Assembly: GCA_000149265.1 (NCBI GenBank)
Contig: CH001979.1
Span: 383,023 to 447,022, forward strand
Length of the DNA stretch: 64,000 bases
DNA from: Ciona savignyi
Lineage: Eukaryota > Chordata > Ascidiacea > Phlebobranchia > Cionidae
Direction: 5' to 3'
This document shows, in pieces, positions 45,633 to 57,208 of the stretch (positions are counted from its first letter, which is position 1; every line of letters starts with the position of its first letter). Under the pieces are notes generated by a model. That model searched no databases. It saw only the letters and a list, made by a program, of their open reading frames with translations, and was not told where the DNA came from. The translations under genes were made by a program, and so were the position numbers.

Positions 45633-47496
45633 TGGGTCCCATTTGGAAAAATGGGAAACATATTGTTTTCGTCCGTTTTTTTTTGTCAAACGCTTGACAG
45701 GCATGGCTTGTGGCTCCGACATCTACAAGAAAGGATAATGAAATCGCAATGAAACTTAGTCATTGGTTAGACCACATGGTCTATATGAGCAGAAACCAAC
45801 ATTTTTTGTAATATACCTAGGGGAATTCCCCTGGGGGTTGGAAAACCAAAACGGTATTTTTTTCAAAAAAATTAGCGTTTTTGGGCATAGCGCATGAACG
45901 GCTGCTCCAATTTTGATCAGATTTGGTAAAATAGTAGCGTGTTAGCCACTGCGTCACCAATTAAAAGAAACAAAATATTTACCTAGGGAAATACCCAAAA
46001 ATGAAGATATGTTTCTAAATCAAGATTGTGACAGGCATGGATTGTGGCTCCGACATCTAACAGAAGGGATAATGAAATCCCAATGAAACTTCGTCATTTG
46101 TTAGACCACATGGTCTAGATGAACAGAAACCAAAATTTTGGGTAATATACCTAGGGGAATTCCCCTGGGAGGTGAAAAACCAAAACGGTATTTTTTTCAA
46201 AAAAATTAGCTTTTTGGGGGCATAGCGCATAAACGGCTGCTCCAATTTTGATCAGATTTGGTAAAATAGTAGCCCGTTGGCCACTGCGTTACCAATTAAT
46301 AGAAACAAAATATTTACCTAGGGAAATACCCTAAAAATGAAGATATGTTTCTAAATCAAGAATGTGACAGACATGGATTGTGGCTCCGGTATCTAACAGA
46401 AGGGATAATGGAAACCCAATGAAACTTCGTCATTTGTTAGACTACATGGTCTAGATATGCAGAACTCAAAATTGTGGGTGATAAATTTAGGGAAATTCTC
46501 CTGAAACCTTAAAAACCAAAACGGGATTTTTCCAACAAAATAGCTTTTTACGGGATAGCGCTTGAACAGATTCTCCAATTTTAATCAGATTTAGTGGAAT
46601 GGAAGTGCATTAGTCACTGATTTATCACTTGAAACAAAAAAAAAAGATTACGTAATGAAATACCCTAAAAAATAAGATTTTCTCCTCAAATCATGATAGC
46701 AACATGCATGGCATGGCGCCCCGACATCTACCAGAAAGAGTAATGGAATCGCAATAAAAAGTTGACACTTGTAAAATAACATGGTCTAGATATGCAGAAA
46801 CTATAATTTTGGGTAATGAATCCAGGGGAATTCCCATGAGACGTTAAACCAAAACGTTTTTTTGTAATAAATTATCTGTTTGGGGCATAGCGCTTGAACG
46901 GCTGCTGTAATTTTGATCAGATGTGGTGAAATGTTACAACATTAAACATTCTGAGTTAATTTATTAAAAGAAAGAAAACATTTACTTAGAGTAATTCCCT
47001 TAAAAACGAAAATATGTTCTTGAATAATGATTGTGACAGGCATGCCATATCGCTACATATCCAACAAGGAGAGGCTGACATATCCAACAAGGAGACAAAT
47101 CAGAATAAAACTTTAAGAATTCTTACATAACATGACCCACATATGTAAAACAGAAACTTATCTACTAAACCCAGGGGAATTCCCTGAAACCATGAAATCG
47201 GGCTATTTTGGAAATTTAGCATTATTTTACCACCATGCTTGAAAACAAGCTTTAATTTAAAACATTTGTAGTGAAATGTTCGTAAATTTAAGACGTTTAT
47301 TCTTTTCTCAACTACACATGGAAAAGAAGTTTGGTCTGATAACTATGGGACCCATGAGTTTATGCTTGCAGAAACAAAGTACCTACTCAGTGTATAAAAT
47401 ACAAATTGTGGTTAGGGACCCTGTAGCATGAATATATGGCATACGACATGTGTTTTACAAATAGTGGTGGTTAAACACGTGGTTGACACTCTCTAG
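45633..47496. mobile_element. E element 2, inserted in duplication copy A
   Basis: 1864 bp, same orientation and ends as E element 1 (TGGGTCCC...CTCTCTAG), flanked by TTA at 45630-45632 and 47497-47499. Copy B at 56160 has the uninterrupted site ACTTTATTACTTTGTGC, an empty-site proof of the boundaries and the 2- or 3-bp duplication (TA or TTA). The interior has five or so subrepeats with the GGGGAATTCCCC palindrome. Confidence 0.9.
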
Positions 47497-47862
47497 TTAC
47501 TTTGTGCTATCGATGTCAGTAGGCTACGCAAATATGGCAAGAACTTGAAACCGCAGGGTTATTCAAATAAATTTATTTGCGATTTCAATTAATACACTTA
47601 GGACGGATTGAACAAATGGACTTTCATCTCGATTTTACAGACGTGTTATTAATTAGGTGGAACAGTCAAAACCATAATTGATTATTTATGAGATTCTAGG
47701 TAAAAGTTGCACACACAAATAACATCGTGGGTGGTCTGATAAAACATATTGCAAAATTGCATTTGACTAATTAGGCTACTGAACTGATAAACCCAGCCTA
47801 ATACTGTTCCACTAAATTCCACTAAGGCAAGTAAGCGACATAAGTTGTACAACTAGCAAAAT
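47497..47862. repeat. Segmental duplication copy A, right part
   Basis: Continues copy A after E element 2 and matches 56161-56527. Ends at GTACAACTAGCAAAATA, where minisatellite cluster 2 starts. No gene seen. Confidence 0.82.
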
Positions 47863-48362
47863 AATGGGATCTAGCTGTTCTTGCTTATGTGAAACAATAC
47901 CGAAATCAACCGAAACTAGACCCGAAGTTACGGAGGTAGCAAGGGTTCGCAATGTCAGATATGGTGCTTGCGTATTTGAAACAACACCGAAATCAACCGA
48001 ACCTAGTCCCGAATTTACGAAGGGAGCAAAGGTTCGCAATATCAGATGTTGCTGTGCTTGCGTATGTGAAACAATACAGAAATCAACCGAACCTAGTCCC
48101 GAAGTTACGGAGGTAGCAAGAGTTCGCAATGTCGGATGTGGCTGTGCTTGCGTATGTGAAACAATACAGAAATCAACCGAACCTAGTCCCGAAGTTACGG
48201 AGGTAGCAAGAGTTCGCAATGTCGGATGTGGCTGTTCTTGCGTATGTGAAACAATACCGAAATCAACCGAAACTAGTCCCGAAGTTACGGTGGTAGCAAG
48301 AGTGTGCAATGTCGGATGTGGCTGTGCTTGCGTATGTGAAACAATACCGAAAACAACCGAAA
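47863..48362. repeat. 90-bp minisatellite, cluster 2 (about 5.5 units)
   Basis: Tandem 90-bp units, each 30 codons with no stop on either strand. The plus frame is Cys-rich (CGCACVCETIQKSTEPSPEV, then TEVARVRNVG); the minus frame has hardly any Cys. Differences between units fall mostly at first and second codon positions in both frames, so they change amino acids and do not suggest purifying selection. Either a fast-evolving repeat exon or a non-coding minisatellite whose length is a multiple of three. Confidence 0.85.
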
Positions 48363-49585
48363 CTAGAGAGTGTCAACCACGTGTTTAACCACCACTATTT
48401 GTAAATCACATGTTGTATGCCATATATACATTCTACAGGGTCCCTAACCACAATTTGTCTTTTATACACTCTGAGTATGTAGTTTGTTTCTGCAAGCATA
48501 AACGCATGGGTCCCATAGTTAACAGAGCAAACTTATTTTCCATGTTTAGTTAAATAAAGAATACACGTTTTAAATTTACGAACATTTCACCACAAATGTT
48601 TTAAATTATAGCTTCTTTTCAAGGGCTGTGGTGAATTAAAGCTAAATTTCCGAAACGGCCCGATTTAGTTTTTCATAATTTCAGGGAATTCCCCTGGGTT
48701 TGGTAGATAAGTTTCTGTTTTTTACATAAGTGAGTCATGTTATGTAACAATTCTTAAGTTTTAATCTGATTTGTCGACTTCTTGTTGTAGATGTCAGTGC
48801 GATATGGCATGCCTGCCACAATCATAATTTAGGAACATATCTTTGTATTATGGAAATTAACCTAATTAAATGTTTTCTTTTTTAAATTGTTTAAAGTGTC
48901 TAATGTTTTAACATTTGACCGAATTTTATTAAAATTAGAGCAGCCGTTCAAGCGCTATGGCCACAAAATCTAATTTATTAGAAAAAAAAACGTTTTGGTT
49001 TTTAACCTCCCAGGGGAATTCCCCTTAATTTATCACCCAAAATTTTGGTTTCTGCATATTTAGGCCATGTTGTCTAAAAAATGACCAAGTTTCATTTCGA
49101 TTCCATTATTCCTTCTGGTAGATGTCGGGGCGCCATAGCATGCCTGTCACAATTATCATTTAACAGCAAAAGTTTAAATTTTAGGGTATTTCCGTAGGTA
49201 ATTTTTTTATTTCTTTTAAGTGTTAAATCAGTGACTAGTGCACTAACATTCCACCAAATTTGATTCAAATTGGAGCAGCCGTTCAAGCGCTATGGCCTAA
49301 AAAGCTAATTTTTTAGAAAAAATGATTGTTTTGGTTTTTAACGTCCAAGGGGAATTCCCCTAAATTTATTACCAAAAATTTTGGTTTCTGCATACCTAGG
49401 CCATGTTGTCTAAAAAATTACCAAGTTTCATTGCGATTCCGTTATTCCTTCTGGTAGATGTCGGGGCGCCATGCCATGCCTGTCAAGCGTTTGACGAAGA
49501 AAAAAAAAAAAAGAAAAAAAAAAAAAAAAGAAAAAAAAAAAACGGACAAAAACAATATGTGTCCCATTTTTTCGAATGGGACCCA
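48363..49585. mobile_element. E element copy C1, reverse orientation
   Basis: 1223 bp, running CTAGAGAGTGTC...GGGACCCA, opposite to E1 and E2. Inserted in a 90-bp unit after CCGAAA; followed by TAA and then CTAGTCCC, the rest of the unit. Ends with a long A/G tract, CGGACAAAAACAATATG and the TCCCATTT/AAATGGGA hairpin. Confidence 0.85.
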
Positions 49586-49588
49586 TAA

Positions 49589-49678
49589 CTAGTCCCGAAG
49601 ATACGGTGGTAGCAAGAGTGTGCAATGGCGGATATGGCTGTTCTTGCGTATGTGGAACAATACCGAAATCAACGGAAA
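49589..49678. repeat. Single 90-bp minisatellite unit between E copies C1 and C2
   Basis: Exactly 90 bp, from CTAGTCCC to CGGAAA; slightly diverged from cluster 2 units (GGATATGG, GTGGAAC). Confidence 0.8.
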
Positions 49679-50709
49679 TAACATTCCACCAAATTTGATT
49701 TAAATTGGAGCAGCCGTTCAAGCGCTATGGCCTAAAAAGCTCATTTTTTAGAAAAAAATGACCGTTTTGGTTTTTAACGTCCAAGGGGAATTCCCCTGAA
49801 TTTATTACCCCAAATTTTGGTTTCTGCATATCTAGGCCATGTTGTCTAAAAAATCACCAAGTTTCATTGCGATTCCATTATTCCTTCTGGTAGATGTCGG
49901 GGCGACATGCCATGCCTGTCACAATCATGATTTGAGAACAAAATCTTATTTTTTAGGGTATTTCCCTAGATATTTTTTTTTTCTAAATGTTAAATCAGTG
50001 ACTCTTACATTCTACCAAATCTTTTTAAAATTGGAGCAGTTGTTTAAGCGCTATGCCCAAAAAAGTTAATTTTTTAGAAATAAATACCGTTTTGGTTTTT
50101 AACGTCTCAGGGGAATTCCCCTAAAATTATCACCAAAAATTTTAGTTTCTGCATATCTAGACCATGTTGTTCAAAAAATAACAAAGTTTTATTGAGATTC
50201 CATTAACCCTTCTGGTAGATGTCGGGGCGACATGGCATGCCTGTCACAATTATCATTTAACAGCAAAAGTTTAATTTTTAAGGTATTTTCCCAGGTATTT
50301 TTTTCATTTCGTTTAAGTGTTAAATCAGTGACTATTGTACTAACATTCTACCAAATTTGATTCAAATTGGAGCATCCGTTCAAGCGCTATGGCCTAAAAA
50401 GCTATTTTTTTAGAAAAAAATGACCGTTTTGGTTTTTAACGTCCAAGGGGAATTCCCCTAAATTTATTACCAAAAATTTGGGTTTCTGCATATCTAGACC
50501 ATGTTGTCTAAAAAATCACCAAGTTTCATTGCGATTCCATTATTCCTTCTGGTAGATGTCGGGGCGCCATGCCATGCCTGTCAAGCGTTTGACGAAGAAA
50601 AAAAAGAAAAAAAAAGAGAAAAAAAAAAAACGGACAAAAACAATATGTGTCCCATTTTTTCAAATGGGACCCATAACAATATGTGTCCCATTTTTTCAAA
50701 TGGGATCCA
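49679..50709. mobile_element. E element copy C2, 5'-truncated
   Basis: Starts inside a subrepeat (AACATTCCACCAAATTTG) and ends with a doubled terminal hairpin: AACAATATGTGTCCC...GGGACCCA is followed at once by a second copy ending GGGATCCA. Confidence 0.8.
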
Positions 50710-50747
50710 TAACTAGTCGGTTCGTGTATAGCAGTCATAAATATATA

Positions 50748-52254
50748 CTAGAGAGTGTCAAACCATTTGTAAAACACATTTTGTATGCCATATATTCATG
50801 CTACAGGGTCCCTAACCACAATTTGTATTTTATACACTGAGTATGTAGTTTGTTTCTGCAAGCATAAACGCATGGGTCCCATAGTTGTCCAACCAAACTT
50901 CCTTTCAATGTGTAGTTAAAAAAAGAATAAACATCTTAATTTACGAACATTTTACCTTAAATGTTTGAAATTAAACCTTTTTAAGCGCTGTAATGAAATA
51001 AAGGAAATTCCCCTAGGTTTAGTAGATGAGTTTCTGTTTTTACATATGTTGGCCATGTTATGTAACAATTCTTAAAGTTTTAATGTGATTTGTCGACTCC
51101 TTGTTGAAGATGTCAGTGCGATATGGCATGCCTGTCACAATCATAATTCAGGAACATATCTTCGGTTTTAGGGGAATTACTCTAAGCAAATGTTTTCTTT
51201 CTTTTAATTGGCCTAAAGTGTCTAATGGTCTAACATTTAACCAAATCTGATCAAAATTAGAGCAGCCGTTACAAGCGCTATGCCCCAAAAATCTAATTTT
51301 TTAGAAAAAAAATGTTTTGGTTTTTAACGTCTCAGGGGAATTTCCCTAGATTCATTACCCAAAATTTTGGTTTCTGCTTATCTAGACCATGTTCTGTTAC
51401 AAATGTCAAATTTTTATTGCGATTTTATTACTTCTTTTGCTAGATTTCGGGGCAACATGGCATGCTTGTCACAATCATAATTAGAGAACAAAATTCGATT
51501 TTTAGGGTATTTCCCTAAGTAATTTTTTTATTTCTTTTAAGTGTTAAATCAGTGACTAGTGCACTAACATTCCACCAAATTTGATTCAAATTGGAGCAGC
51601 CACTCAAGCGCTATGGCCTAAAAAGCTATTTTTATAGAAAAAAATGACCGTTTTGGTTTTTAACGTCCAAGGGGAATTCCCCTAAATTTATTACCCTAAA
51701 TTTTGGTTTCTGCATATCTAGGCCATGTTGTCCAAAAAATCACCAAGTTTCATTGCGATTCCATTATTCCTTCTGGTAGATGTCGGGGCGCCATAGCATG
51801 CCTGTCACAATTATCATTTAACAGCAAAAGTTTAATTTTTAGGGTATTTCCCTAGGTAATTTTTTTATTTCTTTTAAATGTTAAATCAGTGACTAGTGCA
51901 CTAACATTCCACCAAATTTGATTTAAATTGGAGCAGCCGTTCAAGCGCTATGGCCTAAAAAGCTCATTTTTTAGAAAAAAATGACCGTTTTGGTTTTTAA
52001 CGTCCAAGGGGAATTCCCCTGAATTTATTACCCCAAATTTTGGTTTCTGCATATCTAGGCCATGTTGTCTAAAAAATCACCAAGTTTCATTGCGATTCCA
52101 TTATTCCTTCTGGTAGATGTCGGGGCGCCATGCCATGCCTGTCAAGCGTTTGACGAAGAAAAAAAAAAAAAAGAAAAAAAAGAAAAAAAAAAAAAAAGAA
52201 AAAAAAAAAAACGGACAAAAACAATATGTGTCCCATTTTTTCAAATGGGACCCA
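50748..52254. mobile_element. E element copy C3, reverse orientation
   Basis: 1507 bp, CTAGAGAGTGTC...GGGACCCA, followed by TAA and one 90-bp unit. Separated from C2 by about 35 bp of unique DNA (TCGGTTCGTGTATAGCAGTC onward). Confidence 0.85.
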
Positions 52255-52257
52255 TAA

Positions 52258-52347
52258 CTAGTCCCGAAGATACGGTGGTAGCAAGAGTGTGCAATGGCAG
52301 ATGTGGCTGTTCTTGCGTATGTGAAACAATACCGAAATCAACCGAAA
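52258..52347. repeat. Single 90-bp minisatellite unit between E copies C3 and C4
   Basis: Exactly one unit, CTAGTCCC to CCGAAA, with the same junctions as the unit at 49589. Confidence 0.85.
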
Positions 52348-54556
52348 CTAGAGAGTGTCAACCACGTGTTTAACCACCACTATTTGTAAAACACATGTTG
52401 TATACCCTATATTCATGCTACAGGGTCCCTAACCACAATTTGTATTTTATACACTGAGTATGTAGTTTTTGTTTCTGCAAGCATAAACGCATGTGTCCCA
52501 TAGTTAACATACCAATCTTATATTCCATGTTTAGTTAAATAAAGAATAAACGTCTTAAATTTATGAACATTTCACCAAAAATGTTTTAAATTATAGCTTC
52601 TTTTCAAGCGCTGTAGTGAAATAAAGCTAAATTCCCAAAACAGCCCGATTTAGTTTTTCGTTGTTTCAGGGAATTCCCCTGAGTTTAGTAGATAAGTTTC
52701 TGTTTTACATAAGTGAGTCATGTTATGTAGCAATTCTTAAGGTTTTAATCTGTTTTGTCGACTTCTTGTTGGAGATGTCAGTGCGATATGGCATGCCTGT
52801 CACAATCATAATTCAGGAGCATAACTTTGTTTCTATGGAAATTAACCTAAGTAAATGTTTTCTTTTTTGAATTGGCACAGAGTGTCTAATGTTTTTAAAT
52901 TTTACCGAATTTTAATAAAATTAGAGCAGCCGTTCAAGCGCTATGGCCACAAAATCTAATTTATTAAAAAAAACGTTTTGAGGGAATTCCCCTAGATTCA
53001 TTACCCAAATTTTTGGTTTCTGCATATTTAGACCATGTTGTCTTACAAATGTCCAATTTTCATTGCGATTTCATTACTCCTTTTGGTAGATGTCGGGGCG
53101 ACATGGAATCCTGGTAACAAACATGATTTGAGAACATATCCTATTTTTTGGGTATTTCCCTTGGTAAATTTATTATTTCTTTTAAGTGTTAAATCAGTGA
53201 CTAATGCACTTACATTCCACCAATTCTGATTCAAATTGTAGCATCCGTTTAAGCGCTATGCCCAAAAAAGGCCATTTTTGTAGAAAAAAATACCGTTTTG
53301 GTTTTTAACGTCTAAGGGGAATTCCCCTAGATTCATCACCCGAAATTTCGGTTTCCGCATATCTAGACTATATGTACGCTAACAAATTTCAAAATTTTAT
53401 TGCAATTCCATTACTTTTTCTAGTAGATTTCGGGGCCACATGCCATGCCTGTCACAATCATGATTTGAGAACAAAATCTTACTTTTTCGGCTATTTCCTT
53501 AGGTGATTTTTTCATTTCTCTTTAGTGTTATATCATTGGCTAATGTTCTTCTTACATTTTATCATATCTAATTAAAATTGGAGTAGCCGTTTAAACGCCG
53601 TGCGCAAAAAAAAAATAAATTTTTAGAAAAAAATATCGTTTTGGTATTTAACCTCTCAGGGGAATTCCCCTGGGTATATCACCCAAAATTTTGGTTTCTG
53701 CATATCTAGACCATGTGCGCTAACAAATGGATAAGTTTTATTGCAATTCCATTACTTTTTCTAGTAGATGTCGGGGCCACATGCCATGCCTGTCACAATC
53801 ATGATTTGAGAACAAAATCTTATTTTTTAGGGTATTTCCCTAGGTAATTTTTTCCATTTCTCTTTAGTGTTATATCATTGGGCTAATGTTCTTCTTACAT
53901 TTTACCAAATCTAATTAAAATTGGAGTAGCCGTTTAAACGCCATGCGCAAAAAAAACTAAATTTTTAGAAAAAAATACCGTTTTGGTATTTAACCTCTCA
54001 GGGGAATTCCCCTGGGTATATTAGCCAAAATTTTGGTTTCTGCATATCTAGACCATGTGCGCTAACAAATGTCAAAGTTTTATTGCAATACCGATACCCC
54101 TTCTGGTAGATGTCGGAGCCACAAGCCATGACTGTCACAATCATAATTTGAGAACAAAATCGTATTTTTTAGGGTATTTCCCTAGGTAATTTTTTGATTT
54201 CTTTTAAAGTTTGTATCATTGGCTAATGTTCTTACAATTTACCAAATCTAATTAAAATTTGAGTAGCCGATCAATCGCTATGGCCAAAAATGGTACTTTT
54301 TTTTTTAAAAAGTACCGTTTTGGTTTTTCACCTCTCAGGGGAATTCCCCAAAATAAATTACAAAAAAATTTGGTTTCTGCATATCTAGACTATGTGCGCT
54401 AACAAATGTCAAAGTTTTATTGCGATTCCATAACCCCTTCTGGTAGATGTCGGAGCCACAAGCCATGACTGTCAAACCTTTGACGAAAAAAAAAAAAAAA
54501 AGAAAAAAAAAAACGGACAAAAACAATATGTGTCCCATTTTTTCAAATGGGACCCA
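52348..54556. mobile_element. E element copy C4, reverse orientation
   Basis: 2209 bp, the longest copy, with about six subrepeats. Followed by TAA and CTAGTCCTGAATTT, the end block of the minisatellite. The small open frames inside it come from A-rich tracts and the repeated subrepeat, not from genes. Confidence 0.85.
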
Positions 54557-54558
54557 TA

Positions 54559-56163
54559 ACTAGTCCTGAATTTATGGAAAAAACAAAGAAGCGAAATGGC
54601 GGATGTGACTGTATTTCCACAAATGGAATACCAGAGAGACCGCAATCGACATAACCGAATTAGATAGTAAGGATAAGAGCAAAATTGCGAGGTCGCGGAA
54701 CACCGATGACTATACGGTGCAGCAGTTTTACCATTTTTACCTGTTTTTTTTCGTTTTTTTTTTAACCGAGCCAAGTTTCGAACCCATGATGGGCTCGTCC
54801 CTAGGACAGTTTTTTGTATAAGAGTCGGTATATGTATCGGTCGCGTTTAAACCATTTAAAAGTCGTAACACACTTCGATGTAAGCGGAATTTTTAGACTA
54901 TCTGGTGACAGTACTGTAAACGAAATTTAATCGCAGTGTGACGTAGTCTTATACTGTAGTAAAAATGCGAATGATGCCGTTACAATTCAGAAAAAGTTTT
55001 AAATTAATAGGCTACGAAGTATTAAGTCTTTGGCGGGCTATGTATATAGGTACCGCGGGCTGTATGTTACACGCCTCGGGTTTAAAGCATTTAATCCGCA
55101 TTTAAACAATTCATTTGTTTTCTTTCCCTGAAGAAGACGCAATGACGATAAATAATTGCGTTGACAAACGTATTGGTAGCTGCAACCGAAAGATCTCCAG
55201 GTCGAGCCGTTAGGCAGTTAGGGTCTAACGGGAACAAATCAAGCTTTAAACCTGTTCCGGGATTTCGATTATGTTGCCAATATTTGCCACAATTCACATA
55301 ACAACTGCTACCAGTGAACGTTCGATATACAAATTTATTAAAAAGTACTTGCACAATCCAACATTCCACAATGGACACAACTGTATAAATGAACAGTATC
55401 AATATAACATAATAGCCCCAATAATAGGTGTTAAACTACGTTAATGCGGCACATCACAATAGCAAGTGTGTTTGACCATTATGGTTTGACATAACAATGC
55501 GTTTGTGAGTGCATAACCCCTATTTTAACCATAGACCAGACGCATTTTAGGCAAAGTTTACCTTCGTATGTGGTACGCTAATCACAATACTTTTTTATTA
55601 GTATCGTAGCTGAGTAGAATCGATAGTATAGAAATTATAGATATATCGTTGCAGCCCTTGTTGTTATTTGTGTGCGTGGTTGGATTGTGTATTTAAATAT
55701 ATATACGAGACGTTTTTCGTTAAGTTTTATCAAAATCCGGCAGGATGTGACGAGTGGTACCCTTCCTTAGGTATTGTTTTAAACGACTGTTTTGCTTAGT
55801 AACAATGCTGGTAATAATGTTTGTTTGGTTGAAAGCAGCATGTGTTAGTCTGCGCGCCGGTGTTCTTGTTTTGCTGTAAAGTTTTGTATTAGTAGAGCCG
55901 TGGTTTTTGAAATAAAGGTGTTGATTGTGCATCTGCTAGCTGATTTGTTAGAAAAAATGTGTCGATGTACATAAGGGTATGGGCTTAACAGTTTTAAGTA
56001 AAATTGTAATGGGTTTTGAGTTTAGGTATCTGATCCAAGCTTCAATTTAAAATTGTGAAAAAATCAAAGATTTTTGTGAGGCCAGTTTGCATTGGAGAGA
56101 ATAAATAGTTGATCACCTCCTTAGCCCGATCCTTTATACGCCACTACATGCAGACATACTTTA
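54559..56163. repeat. Segmental duplication copy B, left part
   Basis: Matches 43981-45632 with scattered substitutions and small indels. Includes the minisatellite end block (54560-54665) and the conserved 103-codon minus frame at 55091-55402. Runs without interruption through the site occupied by E element 2 in copy A. Confidence 0.88.
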
Positions 56164-56527
56164 TTACTTTGTGCTATCGATGTCAGTACGCAAATATAGC
56201 AAGAACTTGAAACCGCAGGGTTATTCAAATAAATTTATTTGCGATGTCAATTAATACACTTAGGACGGATTTAAGAAATGGACTTTCATCTCGATTTTAC
56301 AGACGTGTTATTAATTAGGTGGAACAGTCAAAACCATAATTGATCATTTATGAGATTCGAGGTAAAAGTTGCACACATAAATAACATCGTGGGTGGTCTG
56401 ATAAAAACATATTGCAAAGTTGCATTTGACTAATTAGGCTACTGTAACTGATTAACCCAGCCTAATACTATTCCACTTAATACCACTGAGGCAAGTAAGC
56501 AACATAACTTGTACAACTAGCAAAATA
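56164..56527. repeat. Segmental duplication copy B, right part
   Basis: Matches 47497-47862. No gene seen. Confidence 0.82.
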
Positions 56528-56785
56528 TTGGGATCTGGCTGTTCTTGCGTATGTGAAACTATACCGAAATTAACCGAAACTAGTCCCGAAGCTACGAAGG
56601 TACCAAGAGTGCGCAATGGCGGATGTTGCTGTTTTTGCGTATGTAAAACAATACCTAAATCAACTGAAACTAGTCCTGAATTTATGCAAAATACAAAGAA
56701 GGAAAATTGCGGATGTGACTGTTTTTCCACAAATGGAATACCGGAGAGACCGCAATCAACGGAACCTAATCATATAGTAAGGATA
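56528..56785. repeat. 90-bp minisatellite, cluster 3
   Basis: Two units and the end block, open in both directions. Here the plus frame is not stopped where cluster 1 is: it reads ...STEPNHI and continues over GTAAGGATAAG, a fair splice donor. The left edge GTACAACTAG could serve as an acceptor. An exon of a repeat protein is possible but unsupported by any flanking exon I could find. Confidence 0.75.
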
Positions 56786-57179
56786 AGAGCAAAAGTGCGA
56801 GGTGGCTGAATGCCCATGACTATACAGTGCAGTTTAACAATTTGATTATCTTAGTTGGTGAGACTCGCAGTCGGCCATCTGCTGGAACCGGTTGGGTGTA
56901 AATCGTTCATGACACTCTGTGTTTTTTCCATTTTAAATTTACTCGGTAACTGGTTATTGAATAATTTTTAAAAACGATCGGAAACGTGGTAAAAAAACTT
57001 AAGATGAGGTGTTAATCGAGTGTAAGAAAATAAAACACTTTGTCTTATTTTTTGTTACGTCTGGTATTGGCAAAATTGCCGTGAAAGACGTGTTTAAACG
57101 TTTCAAACTTTAAAAAAAACTTTTCCGAATTGCAATTTTCCTTTTTCAAAATTTAGTAGGCTTTATACCATTTCTTCAG
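56786..57179. other. Upstream region of the pentraxin gene
   Basis: AT-rich, no coding signal. Just before the gene, a pyrimidine-rich stretch ends TTTCTTCAG at 57179, 30 bp before the ATG. It could be a trans-splice (spliced leader) acceptor or the acceptor of a 5' UTR intron. No clear TATA box. Confidence 0.4.
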
Positions 57180-57208
57180 ATTAAATAGATACAACTAGGA
57201 TTATAAAG

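Noticed and set aside
45633-54556. Many open frames of 60-105 codons in the E elements (e.g. 46057, 49403, 49839, 50501, 52062, 54335)
   Set aside because: They follow the 335-bp subrepeat and the A/G homopolymer tract; no domain, and different copies are open in different frames.
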